A DNA stretch of 64,000 nucleotides from Thermoanaerobacterium xylanolyticum LX-11 (GTDB taxonomy: Bacteria; Bacillota; Thermoanaerobacteria; Thermoanaerobacterales; Thermoanaerobacteraceae): assembly GCF_000189775.2 (NCBI RefSeq), contig NC_015555.1, positions 1,375,001 through 1,439,000 on the forward strand, given 5' to 3'. This document shows positions 28,348 to 38,103 of this stretch, piece after piece. A model generated the notes under the pieces. It ran no database searches, was not told where the DNA came from, and was given only the letters and a program-made list of their open reading frames with translations. Numbering within the stretch: the first letter of the stretch is position 1; the number at the start of each line of letters is the position of its first letter. A program made the position numbers and the translations under genes.

Positions 28348-29184
28348 CTAATCAGGTCTTTCAAGAGATATTTTGCCAATTTTCCCTGTGCGAAAATCAT
28401 CAATAATGATTTTCGCAGCACGCTCTGTATCAACAATTCCTCCAAAAGACAAACAACCTCTTGCTTTACCTATATCTGTAAGTAATTTATACACATCTTT
28501 GCTTATGTCTTCTAACTTGTATCTTTTAATTAAAAGCTCAGGATAATTTATTTTCAATATATCAAGTAATAAATATGCCAACTCTTCATGATTTAACAGC
28601 TCATCTTTAATCGCAGATGTTAAAGCCAGCATCATTCCAACATGTTCATCTTCAAATTTAGGCCACAGAATACCTGGGGTATCTAACAAATCAAAATAAG
28701 GTGTTTTAATCCACTGCTTTGATTTTGTCACTCCTGGTTTATTGCCAGTCTTGGCATTTTTTGTTTTGGTCAAAGAATTTATCAATGTTGATTTTCCAAC
28801 GTTAGGTATGCCAACTATCATTGCCCTTAATTTAGCTTTTATACCCTTTTGTCTTTTTTTATCGATTATATCGCTACACTCTTTTAAAGTCAATTCGTAA
28901 ATACTTTGAATGCATTTGCTATCTAAAGAATTTATATTAATGCTTACGTGACCTTTAAGATTGAAATAATCGTTCCACATTTTATTGACTTCTAAATCAG
29001 CCAAATCAGATTTATTAAGCAAAATAATCCGTTTTTTATTTTTTACTAAGTCATCTATCAATGGATTTCTACTGCTTCTTGGAATCCGAGCATCTAATAA
29101 TTCATAGACAATATCTACTATTTTTAAATTTTCTTCAATCAGGCGTTTAGTTTTTGCCATGTGTCCAGGATACCATTGATACAT
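28348..29184 (-). CDS. rbgA: Ribosome biogenesis GTPase RbgA (YlqF)
   Basis: A 278-residue circularly permuted GTPase: the G4 motif LLNKSDLAD comes before G1 IVGIPNVGKSTLINS and G3 DLLDTPGILWP. The opening YQWYPGHMAKTKR and the C-terminal ANTAR-like helices are typical. RbgA is needed late in 50S assembly. It directly follows rplS, as in Bacillus. ATG 29184 has GGAGG 5 bases upstream. Confidence 0.97.
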   Translation of the reverse strand: MYQWYPGHMAKTKRLIEENLKIVDIVYELLDARIPRSSRNPLIDDLVKNKKRIILLNKSDLADLEVNKMWNDYFNLKGHVSININSLDSKCIQSIYELTLKECSDIIDKKRQKGIKAKLRAMIVGIPNVGKSTLINSLTKTKNAKTGNKPGVTKSKQWIKTPYFDLLDTPGILWPKFEDEHVGMMLALTSAIKDELLNHEELAYLLLDILKINYPELLIKRYKLEDISKDVYKLLTDIGKARGCLSFGGIVDTERAAKIIIDDFRTGKIGKISLERPD

Positions 29185-29202
29185 AATTTCCTCCAAATAT
29201 TG

Positions 29203-29230
29203 AAAAAGGGACTAATCAAGTCCCCTTTAT
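29203..29230 (-). terminator. Terminator after rplS
   Basis: On the minus strand a GGGACT/AGTCCC stem with an extra bulged G and AAA/TTT extension, loop TGATT, then TTTTT. The stem begins at the rplS stop codon (29229-29227). It lies directly in front of the rbgA ribosome site, so rbgA depends on read-through. Confidence 0.75.
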
Positions 29231-29565
29231 TTCTTCTCTTGAATTTTAGCAGCTTTGCCAACTCTTTTTCTAACATAATAGAGTTTGGCTCTTCTAACTC
29301 TACCTTTTCTTACTACTTCTATCTTTTCAATCCTAGGTGAGTGAAGCGGGAAAGTCCTTTCTACTCCAACACCATAAGAAACACGTCTTACAGTAAAGTT
29401 TTCTCTTAATGAACCACCACTTCTTTTTATAACAACACCTTCAAAAACCTGAATTCTTTCTTTGTCACCTTCGATAACTTTATAATGTACTCTTACAGTA
29501 TCACCAACATTAAATTCAGGTACTTCTCTCAATTGTTCTCTTTCTACAATATCAACTAGATTCAT
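29227..29565 (-). CDS. rplS: 50S ribosomal protein L19
   Basis: A 112-residue ribosomal protein with [40 protein letters not shown] and [20 protein letters not shown], all characteristic of L19, found at the 30S-50S interface. ATG 29565 follows AAAGGAGGG. It closes the rpsP-rimM-trmD-rplS cluster. Confidence 0.98.
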   Translation of the reverse strand: MNLVDIVEREQLREVPEFNVGDTVRVHYKVIEGDKERIQVFEGVVIKRSGGSLRENFTVRRVSYGVGVERTFPLHSPRIEKIEVVRKGRVRRAKLYYVRKRVGKAAKIQEKK

Positions 29566-29579
29566 TTTTTTCCCTCCTT

Positions 29580-30308
29580 TCAAATATCTGAATAACCTAA
29601 CTTTTTAAGATATTCAATATCTTGTTCTGATAGATATTTTCTATCCAAAAGATCTGGGCGTAATTTAAGCGTAGTCTCTAATGATTTCTGCCTTCTCCAC
29701 TTAGTGATTTCCGCATGGTTTCCAGACAGTAACACTTTCGGGACTTCCATCCCATTAAATATTTCAGGCCTTGTATATTGAGGATATTCTAATAAACCAC
29801 AATAAAAAGATTCATCAATAAAACTTTCATCTTGCGGCAAAACACCATGTATCAACCTTGACACAGAATCTATAACTGCCATCGCAGCGATTTCGCCACC
29901 TGTCAAAATGAAATCTCCCATTGATATTTCCTCATCTATTAGTGAATACACTCTTTCATCGATTCCCTCGTAATGTCCACATAAGATGATTATTTCATCA
30001 TATTTTGACAGCTCTATAGCTTTCTTTTGATCAAATTTTTTCCCTTTAGGACCCATATAAAAAACTGGCGTATTTTTAAATGACTTGACTGCATTAATTG
30101 CATCATATATTGGCTGAACCATCATTACCATACCATACCCGCCACCATATGGATAATCATCGGTCTTCTTATGTTTATCTTTCGAATAATCCCTGATATT
30201 TACCAAATTTACTTTTATCAATTCTTTCTCGATTGCTCTTTTCAGAATGCTATTTCTAAGTATACCTTCAAACATATCAGGAAAAATCGTTAAAACATTA
30301 AAAACCAC
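29580..30308 (-). CDS. trmD: tRNA (guanine-N1-)-methyltransferase TrmD
   Basis: A 242-residue SPOUT-family enzyme that makes m1G37 in tRNA from SAM. Motifs: [38 protein letters not shown] and [14 protein letters not shown], which form the trefoil-knot cofactor site. GTG start 30308 follows GGAGGGACTATA in the end of rimM; the two genes meet at one base. Confidence 0.98.
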   Translation of the reverse strand: MVFNVLTIFPDMFEGILRNSILKRAIEKELIKVNLVNIRDYSKDKHKKTDDYPYGGGYGMVMMVQPIYDAINAVKSFKNTPVFYMGPKGKKFDQKKAIELSKYDEIIILCGHYEGIDERVYSLIDEEISMGDFILTGGEIAAMAVIDSVSRLIHGVLPQDESFIDESFYCGLLEYPQYTRPEIFNGMEVPKVLLSGNHAEITKWRRQKSLETTLKLRPDLLDRKYLSEQDIEYLKKLGYSDI

Positions 30309-30808
30309 TATAGTCCCTCCAAAAGATGGACTATCATTTTTTTACCATTTATATCCACATCTTTAATCACATCTTTAATGGCAGGTATCAATATGTCCCT
30401 CTCGTCTGTTTTTACTACATACACATCATTAGCACCAGTTTTTAACACTTCCTTTAATACACCCAACTCTCTTTTGTCCTCAGTGTAAACTTTCATATCT
30501 ATCAAGTCTTTAATAAAATACTCGTCTTCTTCCAACTCTACAGCATCATCCATCGTTATTTTTATAAATTTGTTTTTTAGCTTCTCCGCCTCATTTCTGT
30601 CATTTACTTCATAAAATTTTATCAAAACAAGATTCTTAATAAATCTTACTGATTCAATTTGATATTGAACCCTTTTGTCATCATCAAAAATATACACATA
30701 ATCAAGATCATAAAATCTATCTAAATGATCTGTAAGCGGATATACCTTGACTTCGCCGTTTACACCGTATGCAGATGTAATTTTGCCTACGGATAAATAA
30801 TTATCCAT
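30308..30808 (-). CDS. rimM: 16S rRNA processing protein RimM
   Basis: A 166-residue ribosome maturation factor for the 30S head. The N-terminal RimM domain opens [20 protein letters not shown] and the C-terminal PRC-barrel holds [17 protein letters not shown] and [10 protein letters not shown]. It binds S19. It lies between khpA and trmD, standard for Firmicutes. Confidence 0.97.
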   Translation of the reverse strand: MDNYLSVGKITSAYGVNGEVKVYPLTDHLDRFYDLDYVYIFDDDKRVQYQIESVRFIKNLVLIKFYEVNDRNEAEKLKNKFIKITMDDAVELEEDEYFIKDLIDMKVYTEDKRELGVLKEVLKTGANDVYVVKTDERDILIPAIKDVIKDVDINGKKMIVHLLEGL

Positions 30809-30816
30809 AAAATCAC

Positions 30817-31044
30817 CTAAATTATTTCTACGATGACACGTTTTTTCTCTTTGGTCGCAGCAGCCTTAACAACAGTTCTTATAGCTTTTGCTATCCTACC
30901 TTGTTTACCTATAACTTTTCCCATATCTTCTGGAGCAACCTTAAGCTCTATTATAATTGACTGCTCACCTTCAATTTCATTAATTTGAACTGCATCAGGG
31001 TTGTCAACAAGAGATTTCGCAATGAACTTAACTAATTCACCCAT
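30817..31044 (-). CDS. khpA: KH-domain RNA-binding protein KhpA (YlqC)
   Basis: A 75-residue single KH domain with the GxxG loop in VIGKQGRIAKAIRTVVKAA. KhpA pairs with KhpB (Jag) and binds many transcripts; in pneumococci the pair affects cell division. Its position between rpsP and rimM is nearly invariant in Firmicutes. Confidence 0.95.
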   Translation of the reverse strand: MGELVKFIAKSLVDNPDAVQINEIEGEQSIIIELKVAPEDMGKVIGKQGRIAKAIRTVVKAAATKEKKRVIVEII

Positions 31045-31069
31045 GTTTATCCCTTCCTAAAACAGCATT

Positions 31070-31327
31070 TTAATTGTTAATTTTATCAAATATACCTTCT
31101 TTTTTGAATAGAGCTCTAACCGTGTCAGATGGTTGTGCACCTACTTTTAGCCACTTTATGGCTTTTTCAGAATCAATTTTAATTTCCTTTGGATTAGATA
31201 CTGGATTATAATATCCAATCTCCTCTATAAACTTACCATCACGTGGTGATCTCGAATCGGCCACAACAAATCTGTAAAATGGTGACTTTTTTGCACCCAT
31301 TCTTTTTAATCTAATCCTAACTGCCAC
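31070..31327 (-). CDS. rpsP: 30S ribosomal protein S16
   Basis: An 85-residue protein opening [20 protein letters not shown], with [20 protein letters not shown], the S16 signature. GTG start follows AAAGGAGGTGATAAA. It leads the ribosome-maturation genes and follows ffh by 28 bases. Confidence 0.98.
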   Translation of the reverse strand: MAVRIRLKRMGAKKSPFYRFVVADSRSPRDGKFIEEIGYYNPVSNPKEIKIDSEKAIKWLKVGAQPSDTVRALFKKEGIFDKINN

Positions 31328-31355
31328 TTTATCACCTCCTTTTAAAGCTAAATGT

Positions 31356-32696
31356 TTATCTGAAAAATGGCATTTTCCTCTTGCCTATTTTCATATTTTT
31401 GCCCATATCAGTAAACTGCTTCATCATCTTCTTGGTTTGCTCAAACTGTTTAAGCAAGCTATTTACTTGTTGAATCGACGTACCACTGCCAGCAGCTATT
31501 CGTTTTTTTCTACTGCCATTTATGATAGAAGGATTCTGTCTTTCTTCTTTAGTCATTGACTGAATTATTGCCTCTATTCTCTTTATGTCCTTATCACTTA
31601 TGTTTACTCCTTTTAATTTTGACATATTTACACCTGGTATCATCGAAAACAACTGATCAATTGGCCCCATATTTTTTAATCCCTGTAATTGATCTAAAAA
31701 GTCATCAAACGAAAACTGTTGCTCTAAAATCTTTTTTTGCAACTCTAATGCTTTTTTTTCATCTATCTGTGCCTGAGCTTTTTCAATTAAGCTTAAAACA
31801 TCACCCATTCCCAATATTCTTGAAGCCATTCTATCTGGATGAAAAACTTCTATGTCAGTAAATTTTTCGCCTGATGCTATAAATTTAATTGGTTTACGCG
31901 TGACAGCTTTCACTGACAAAGCTGCTCCACCTCTCGTATCACCATCAAGTTTTGTCAATATAACTCCATCTATATCAAGTTTTTCATTAAAAGATTCAGC
32001 TACATTGACAACATCTTGACCTGTCATAGCATCGACAACTAAAAGTATCTCATCTGGATTCACGGCATCTTTTATGTTTTTCAATTCATCCATCAATTCT
32101 TCATCTACGTGAAGTCTTCCAGCCGTATCAATTATTACTACGTTGTAATTATTATTTCTTGCAAAATCTATAGAAGCCTTTGCAATATCAACAGGTGAAG
32201 TCTTATCACCCATTGAAAAAACAGGCACATTTATGGATGAACCAACTACTTGAAGCTGTTTAATTGCTGCAGGTCTGTATATATCACATGCGACAAGTAC
32301 AGGACTTTTTCCTTTAGACCTTAAATAATTAGCAAGTTTGCCACTTGTAGTCGTCTTACCGGAACCTTGCAATCCCACCATCATTATAACTGTTGGAGGT
32401 TTATCGCTAAAATTGATCTTGCTTTCTTTAGAACCCATCAGTGCCGTCAATTCGTCATTGACAATTTTTATGACATGCTGTGCAGGCGTTAGACTTTCCA
32501 TTACTTCTTGCCCTAAAGACTTTTCAGTAACAGTATTTATAAATTCTTTAACAACTTTAAAATTAACGTCAGCTTCTAAAAGTGCTATCTTGACTTCTTT
32601 CATAGCCTCTTTTACATCTTTTTCGCTTAGCTTGCCCTTACCCCTAAGTTTCTTAAAAATGTCTTGAAGCTTTCCAGTAAGACTTTCAAATGCCAT
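31356..32696 (-). CDS. ffh: Signal recognition particle protein Ffh
   Basis: A 446-residue SRP54 GTPase: N domain (residues 1-90), G domain with [35 protein letters not shown] and [15 protein letters not shown], and methionine-rich M domain (after about 300) with [20 protein letters not shown] that binds 4.5S RNA. It targets membrane proteins together with FtsY, encoded just upstream. The SRP RNA gene itself is not in the window. Confidence 0.98.
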   Translation of the reverse strand: MAFESLTGKLQDIFKKLRGKGKLSEKDVKEAMKEVKIALLEADVNFKVVKEFINTVTEKSLGQEVMESLTPAQHVIKIVNDELTALMGSKESKINFSDKPPTVIMMVGLQGSGKTTTSGKLANYLRSKGKSPVLVACDIYRPAAIKQLQVVGSSINVPVFSMGDKTSPVDIAKASIDFARNNNYNVVIIDTAGRLHVDEELMDELKNIKDAVNPDEILLVVDAMTGQDVVNVAESFNEKLDIDGVILTKLDGDTRGGAALSVKAVTRKPIKFIASGEKFTDIEVFHPDRMASRILGMGDVLSLIEKAQAQIDEKKALELQKKILEQQFSFDDFLDQLQGLKNMGPIDQLFSMIPGVNMSKLKGVNISDKDIKRIEAIIQSMTKEERQNPSIINGSRKKRIAAGSGTSIQQVNSLLKQFEQTKKMMKQFTDMGKNMKIGKRKMPFFR

Positions 32697-32721
32697 TCAA
32701 AAACCTCCTAGAATTTTTTAT

Positions 32722-33075
32722 TTACAATTCTAAACCATCAATTTCTTTTTCTATATCTTCCAAAGCCTCTAAGACTTTTTTATCGGAAATATACTTTTTA
32801 ACCTCATCTATCGACTGCTTTATTTTAGAGAGTTTTTCCATGTTATCATTGTATTTTTTTACAAGTCCCAATTTATCTTCATAGTATTTTAAAATACTTT
32901 CAGCTCTTTTTAAAGAGTCGTATACACCTTGTCTTGAAATATTAAGCTCCTGTGATATTTCGCCTAATGAATAGTCATCCATATAGTACATTTTAAATAT
33001 ATCCATTTGTTTGCCTGTAAGTAGCAAACCATAAAAATCATACAACACATTCATTTCAACAAAATCAGAATTCAT
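32722..33075 (-). CDS. ylxM: YlxM-family helix-turn-helix protein
   Basis: A 117-residue protein with a sigma-70 region-4-like helix-turn-helix (DIFKMYYMDDYSLGEISQEL, NISRQGVYDSLKRAE) in residues about 22-60, then a charged helical tail. YlxM always precedes ffh and binds SRP components in streptococci. It is the first gene after a strong promoter (33115-33143). Confidence 0.94.
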   Translation of the reverse strand: MNSDFVEMNVLYDFYGLLLTGKQMDIFKMYYMDDYSLGEISQELNISRQGVYDSLKRAESILKYYEDKLGLVKKYNDNMEKLSKIKQSIDEVKKYISDKKVLEALEDIEKEIDGLEL

Positions 33076-33114
33076 ATATATACCACCTGTTAAGGTACTT
33101 GCCTTTACATTAAG

Positions 33115-33143
33115 ATTTTATACGAGAAAATCTAATTTGTCAA
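33115..33143 (-). promoter_or_regulatory. Sigma-A promoter for ylxM-ffh-rpsP
   Basis: Minus strand: TTGACA (33143-33138), 17-base spacer, TAAAAT (33120-33115), about 40 bases before the ylxM ATG. It matches the consensus at 11 of 12 positions. It sits in the only sizeable gap of the smc-to-rplS region, just after the ftsY stop. Confidence 0.8.
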
Positions 33144-33147
33144 GTTT

Positions 33148-34113
33148 TTATTCAAACAGGGCCCTAACAAATTTTTCTGAATCAAATTCTTGAAGGTCAT
33201 CAATACCTTCTCCTACACCAATAAACCTTACTGGTATATCAAGCTCGGATTTTATCGATATTACAATGCCTCCTTTTGCTGTTCCATCAAGCTTTGTCAG
33301 TATTATACCAGTTACATCTGTAGCTTCTTTAAAAATTTTAGCTTGTTGTATTGCATTTTGGCCAGTTGTAGCGTCTAAAACCAAAAACGTCTCTATATTG
33401 CCTTCATTAAATTCTCTTTGAGCGACTCTATATATCTTTTTTAATTCCTCCATAAGATTTTTTTTGTTGTGTAGCCTTCCCGCAGTATCGCACAATATCA
33501 CATCTACATTCCTGGATTTTGCAGCTTTTATACCGTCAAAAAGGACAGATGCCGGATCTGACCCCTCCTCATGCCTTATTATTTCACAATTATTTTTTCC
33601 TGCCCATACCTCTAACTGATCTATGGCTGCTGCCCTAAATGTATCTGCTGCCACTAACAGTACTCTTTTTCCATCTCTTTTAAACTTATTGGCAAGTTTG
33701 CCTATTGTCGTCGTCTTACCTACACCATTGACACCAACAATTAAAATTAAAGTTGGTTGCGTAATTTTAAACGACGTCTCTTTAGCCTCCATAATATCGT
33801 ATATTTCTTCTGCCAACAATTCCTTTATCTTTTCTGCATCTTTAAGTTTCTGCTCTTTAGCTTTCTCTTTTAAATTATCAATAATCTTTTCTGTTGTAGA
33901 AACACCAACATCTGCTAATATTAAAATTTCCTCCAATTCTTCAAACAATTCATCGTCTACTTTTCTTCCAAACGATAATATGCCATCTATTTTAGATGTA
34001 AAATTATCCCTTGTCCTTGCAAGACCATCTCTTAGTCTCTGATAAAGTCCTTTTTTATCTTCTTTTTCTACAATTTCATCATCTTTTTTATTTTTTTTGA
34101 AGAAGTTTAGCAT
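33148..34113 (-). CDS. ftsY: Signal recognition particle receptor FtsY
   Basis: A 321-residue SRP-receptor GTPase with P-loop GVNGVGKT (residues 127-134), LCDTAGRLHNKKNLMEEL and ILTKLDGTAKGGIV. The N-terminal stretch is short, lysine/glutamate-rich and without a long acidic A domain, as in other Firmicutes. It docks Ffh at the membrane. It follows smc by 15 bases. Confidence 0.98.
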   Translation of the reverse strand: MLNFFKKNKKDDEIVEKEDKKGLYQRLRDGLARTRDNFTSKIDGILSFGRKVDDELFEELEEILILADVGVSTTEKIIDNLKEKAKEQKLKDAEKIKELLAEEIYDIMEAKETSFKITQPTLILIVGVNGVGKTTTIGKLANKFKRDGKRVLLVAADTFRAAAIDQLEVWAGKNNCEIIRHEEGSDPASVLFDGIKAAKSRNVDVILCDTAGRLHNKKNLMEELKKIYRVAQREFNEGNIETFLVLDATTGQNAIQQAKIFKEATDVTGIILTKLDGTAKGGIVISIKSELDIPVRFIGVGEGIDDLQEFDSEKFVRALFE

Positions 34114-34128
34114 ACATTACATTCCTTT

Positions 34129-37100
34129 CTAAGCACTTTCTAATTTTAACGATAATAACTTTGAAACACCTTTTTCCTGCATAGTTACTCCATATAATGT
34201 GTCAGCAACTGACATAGTACCTTTTCTGTGAGTCACAACTATAAACTGTGATTCACGTGAAAGGTCTTTCAAGTAAGATGCAAATCTGTCGACATTTGCA
34301 TCGTCTAAGGCAGCATCTATTTCATCGAGTATACAGAAAGGTGTCGGTCTTATTAATATCATAGCAAATAACAATGATATTGCAACTAATGCTTTTTCAC
34401 CACCTGATAGGAGAGAAATGTTTTGAAGCTTTTTCCCAGGAGGCTGTACATTTATTTCTATCCCCGTATTAAGCAAATCATCAGGATTTGTCAAAATTAA
34501 TTCTGCTCTCCCACCGCCAAACAATTTTTTAAATGTTTCTTTAAATTGTGATTCGATTAAGTTGAAATTATCTTTAAATTTAGTCTTTATAATTTTATTT
34601 GCATCATCAATGATTGAATTAAGTGAATTCTTTGCTTCCACCAAATCATCATATTGCATCTTCAGAAAATCGTATCGTTCTTTTAAATTTTTGTATTCCT
34701 CTATCGCATTTAGATTGACTATTCCTAGCTCTTTAATGGATGCATTAATTTTTGATAACTGCTGCCTCAATGTCAAAATATTTTCCTTTATTAAATTTGC
34801 TTTTGCATTGTTGAAAGTTATCTCATAATCTTCCCAAAGTTTATTTTTGATATTTTCAATTTCCATTTCAACTTTTTGAATATTCAATTCTTTCAAACGT
34901 TTATTTTCTATTTCTTTAGAATATTCATTTTCTAATTTATCCAATATTTCTTTATCAGTATTTATGTTTTTCAATTTTGTATCAATCTTTCTTTCCATTT
35001 CATGTATTTCTTCGTTAATCTTTTTAAGCCTTTCGTTTAAAATTTCGCTTTTTTCATTAGTTCTATTTATATCTTTTTCATACATTATTTTTAAATTTTC
35101 ATACTTGTCAATGCTTTTTTCTATCTCAATAATTGATCCAGTAATGTTACTATATTCTGACTTCTTTTCATTTAATTTCGAAACATCATTCATCAACTTT
35201 TGCTCATATTTTGCTAATTCAATTTTTAAATTAGTTATTTCTACCTCTAGCTTATTGAGAACATCAGCATTAGAATCTTTGTTGTCTTTATAATCTCTGA
35301 TCAATTTGTCTAAACAAGCTTTTTTTTGATTAAGTTGCGATATGTTATCTTTGTATTTATTAATTTCCTCGTCATAGCTTTTTATAACATCTCTTATCTG
35401 TTTTTCTTCTAATTCACTTTGTTTTATAATCGTGCTTAATTTTTCTATCTCCATCTCTAAAGAAGATTTATTTTTCATTAAATCATTTAAAATGCCTGCT
35501 TTAATGTTAATGTTATTTATTATATTATCCAACTTTTCTCTTGTCTTTTCCATTTCTTTGGTTAAAGTATCTTTATACTTTTCTAATTCTTTCAATTCTC
35601 TTGCCAATTTATTGCATTTTATATCTTCGAGTTTAATATCTTCTTTCCGCTTCAATATATTTTGAGACTTTAAGACGCTTCCTCCAGTAATCGAACCGCC
35701 AGGATTAATGACTTCACCTTTTAATGTCACTATTTTAAATTGATTTTTAAATTTTCTACTTAGCGAAATAGCAGTATCTAAATCCTTTGTTACTATTACC
35801 CTTCCCAAAATGAATTTTATCGCTTTTTCAATTTTTTTATCGTAATCAATAATATCAGAAGCCAATCCTATTACTCCATCGTCTCTATTAAAAGATTTAT
35901 CAAATGGTTTGTACGTTATATTATCAAGTGGCAAAAATGTCGCTCTACCAAAATTATTCTTTTTAAGCACAGATATGAGATCCTTAGCACTTTCGGTAGT
36001 TTCCGTTATAATGTCTTGAATTGCTGAACCTAATGCTATCTCAATAGCCAAAGAATATTCACTTCTTACATCAATTAATTCTCCAACTACACCTAATACA
36101 TTCTTCTTTAATGACTCATTCTTCTCAATGTATTTCATCAAATTTTTAATGCTGTGATTATATCCCTCATATTCTTTATCCATATCCCTTAGAAGCCTTA
36201 ACTTAGCTATCGCGCTGTTGTATTCATTTAATGTTTTTTCATATTTCCCATTTTGAATCTTTATATTATTTTCTAATGACTTCAATTTTTCTTCAGTTAA
36301 ATTTTTATCATCATTAAATGTAACTAATTCACTACTAAGGCTTTCAATGTTATTTTGTATTTTGCTTACTTCATAATTTTTAAGTTCAATATCATTTAGC
36401 AGATTATTTTGCGTTTTAACTAAATCATTTAATTTTTCAGATAAATTATTTTTCATTACTTCCGTCTTTGAAAGAATGTTATTGTTCTCTGCAATCTCAT
36501 TTAAAATATCAACCATGTCTTCTTTTGCAGATTCAACTTCCATTTGTTTTAAATTAGACTCTTCTTTTATAGATTCATACCTTGAAATAAGATTACTTAA
36601 TTCTGATTCAAAATATTGTTTCTTTGACTCAATCTCTTTTATGCTGTCATTAATTTCACCTATTTCTTTTGATGTAAGAGATGATTTATTCTTACTATCT
36701 TCAAGAGATTTTTTAAATCTATCTATATTTTCTTCACTATTTTTTACTTTCTCATTTAAAAGTTCTATCTTTCCATTTAATGTCTCTATCTCATTTTTAG
36801 AATTATAATAATCTTGTTTTATTTCGTCTAATTGTTTTTTAAAACTTTCAAGCTCTAATTCCGCTTCATTTAAAGTATTTTTTTTGCTTTCGATTTCTGT
36901 TTTTAATTTCAACACATTCTTTTCAATCACAGTATAATCTGATTTAAAGTTGCTTAACTTTTTAAAAAGCTCCTCTATATCATGGCAATGAATTGTTATA
37001 TCAATGCGTTTTTTTTCTTCCTGTAATTTCAGAAAAGTTTCTGCTTTTGCTTTTTGTTCATGCAGAGGTTCCAATTGATTTTGAAGCTCCAGCAATATAT

Positions 37101-37677
37101 CATTTATCCTGTTTATATTTTCATTCGTAACAACTAATTTTTTTTGTGCCTCTTCCTTTTTGTATTTGTATTTTGAAATTCCAGAAGCTTCCTCAAAAAT
37201 TTGCCTTCTATCTTCTGGTCGTGATAGTAAAATCTCATCGATTTTACCTTGACCAATGATAGAGTACCCATCTCGCCCCATTCCTGTATCCATAAACAGC
37301 TCAAATACATCTTTTAATCTGCATTGAGTCTTGTTTATATAAAATTCGCTTTCACCAGATCTAAATATTTTTCTGGTTATTACCACCTCAGTAAAATCCA
37401 GTGGAAGCATGTGATCACTGTTATCAAGTGTCAACGTAACTTCCGCAAAACTCAACGGCTTTCTATTTTCTGTGCCTACAAAAATGACATCTTCTAATTT
37501 ATTTCCTCTTAAACTTTTGATACTTTGTTCTCCCAAAACAAGCCTTACAGCATCTGAAATATTGCTTTTCCCACTTCCGTTTGGACCAACAATTGCTGTA
37601 ATTCCCTTTTCAAAATTCAATACAACTCTATCTGCAAAGGACTTAAATCCTATTATATCTAATTTCTTTAAAAACAT
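34129..37677 (-). CDS. smc: Chromosome partition protein SMC
   Basis: A 1182-residue SMC ATPase. Walker A is VGPNGSGKSN (about residues 30-39), two long coiled coils flank a hinge (about residues 510-670, with VINPGGSITGGSVLK after it), and the C-terminal head has SLLSGGEKALVAISLLFAMI and PFCILDEIDAALDDANV. With ScpA and ScpB it loads at parS and zips the chromosome arms. ATG 37677 follows GGAGGG by 5 bases. The rnc-smc-ftsY order is conserved in Bacillus, although here a radical-SAM gene and spoVS separate rnc and smc. Confidence 0.98.
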   Translation of the reverse strand: MFLKKLDIIGFKSFADRVVLNFEKGITAIVGPNGSGKSNISDAVRLVLGEQSIKSLRGNKLEDVIFVGTENRKPLSFAEVTLTLDNSDHMLPLDFTEVVITRKIFRSGESEFYINKTQCRLKDVFELFMDTGMGRDGYSIIGQGKIDEILLSRPEDRRQIFEEASGISKYKYKKEEAQKKLVVTNENINRINDILLELQNQLEPLHEQKAKAETFLKLQEEKKRIDITIHCHDIEELFKKLSNFKSDYTVIEKNVLKLKTEIESKKNTLNEAELELESFKKQLDEIKQDYYNSKNEIETLNGKIELLNEKVKNSEENIDRFKKSLEDSKNKSSLTSKEIGEINDSIKEIESKKQYFESELSNLISRYESIKEESNLKQMEVESAKEDMVDILNEIAENNNILSKTEVMKNNLSEKLNDLVKTQNNLLNDIELKNYEVSKIQNNIESLSSELVTFNDDKNLTEEKLKSLENNIKIQNGKYEKTLNEYNSAIAKLRLLRDMDKEYEGYNHSIKNLMKYIEKNESLKKNVLGVVGELIDVRSEYSLAIEIALGSAIQDIITETTESAKDLISVLKKNNFGRATFLPLDNITYKPFDKSFNRDDGVIGLASDIIDYDKKIEKAIKFILGRVIVTKDLDTAISLSRKFKNQFKIVTLKGEVINPGGSITGGSVLKSQNILKRKEDIKLEDIKCNKLARELKELEKYKDTLTKEMEKTREKLDNIINNINIKAGILNDLMKNKSSLEMEIEKLSTIIKQSELEEKQIRDVIKSYDEEINKYKDNISQLNQKKACLDKLIRDYKDNKDSNADVLNKLEVEITNLKIELAKYEQKLMNDVSKLNEKKSEYSNITGSIIEIEKSIDKYENLKIMYEKDINRTNEKSEILNERLKKINEEIHEMERKIDTKLKNINTDKEILDKLENEYSKEIENKRLKELNIQKVEMEIENIKNKLWEDYEITFNNAKANLIKENILTLRQQLSKINASIKELGIVNLNAIEEYKNLKERYDFLKMQYDDLVEAKNSLNSIIDDANKIIKTKFKDNFNLIESQFKETFKKLFGGGRAELILTNPDDLLNTGIEINVQPPGKKLQNISLLSGGEKALVAISLLFAMILIRPTPFCILDEIDAALDDANVDRFASYLKDLSRESQFIVVTHRKGTMSVADTLYGVTMQEKGVSKLLSLKLESA

Positions 37678-37715
37678 AAGACCCTCCAAAAATTAGAATT
37701 AAAAGGCACTCCACA

Positions 37716-37754
37716 AGATAATTAAAACCTGCTTTAGCAGGTTTTAATTATCTT
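37716..37754 (-). terminator. Terminator-like hairpin overlapping the spoVS stop
   Basis: A long inverted repeat (AAGATAATTAAAAC... with its complement near 37742-37754), broken by at most one bulge, closes on a GC-rich CTGC/GCAG tip. The spoVS stop codon (37750-37748) lies in its 5' arm. On the minus strand the 3' arm has AATTATCTT but no long U-run. It separates spoVS from smc. Confidence 0.7.
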
Positions 37755-38008
37755 GGTTCTACTATGAACTTTATTGCTGTTCGGGTCTCCCCTTCTATTT
37801 CTATTTCTGAAAAAGCTGGTATAGCAATTAAATCTATACCGTTAGGCGCCACAAATCCTCTTGCTATTGCTATTGCCTTAACAGCCTGATTTACGGCTCC
37901 CGCTCCGACAGCCTGTATCTCAGCTACAGACTTGTCTCTCAATACAGCCGCCAATGCACCTGCTACAGATTTAGGTTGAGATTTAGCTGATACTTTTAGA
38001 ACCTCCAC
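37748..38008 (-). CDS. spoVS: Stage V sporulation protein S
   Basis: An 86-residue Alba-like protein: MEVLKVSAKSQPKSVAGALA, VAEIQAVGAGAVNQAVKAIA, IDLIAIPAFSEIEIEGE. SpoVS is almost invariant across spore formers and affects septation and coat assembly in Bacillus. GTG start follows GGAGGTTATTATA. A sigma-H-like promoter is seen upstream, and a terminator follows, so it is probably monocistronic. Confidence 0.97.
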   Translation of the reverse strand: MEVLKVSAKSQPKSVAGALAAVLRDKSVAEIQAVGAGAVNQAVKAIAIARGFVAPNGIDLIAIPAFSEIEIEGETRTAIKFIVEPR

Positions 38009-38053
38009 TATAATAACCTCCTTAGTAGAATTGAAAATGAATACAAAATATAT

Positions 38054-38080
38054 ATTCTATAAATAATGACTAAATCCTTC
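38054..38080 (-). promoter_or_regulatory. Sigma-H-like promoter for spoVS
   Basis: Minus strand GAAGGATTT (38080-38072), 11-base spacer, ATAGAAT (38060-38054), fitting the Bacillus sigma-H pattern RnAGGAwWW-N11/12-RnnGAAT. It ends 46 bases before the spoVS start. In Bacillus, spoVS is known to be sigma-H dependent. Confidence 0.65.
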
Positions 38081-38103
38081 TTTTTATAAAAAATTTTTTA
38101 AGA

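Noticed and set aside
38081-38103. Terminator between the radical-SAM gene and spoVS
   Set aside because: Only an A/T-only repeat (AAAAAATTTTTT) is present, which is not a credible stem.
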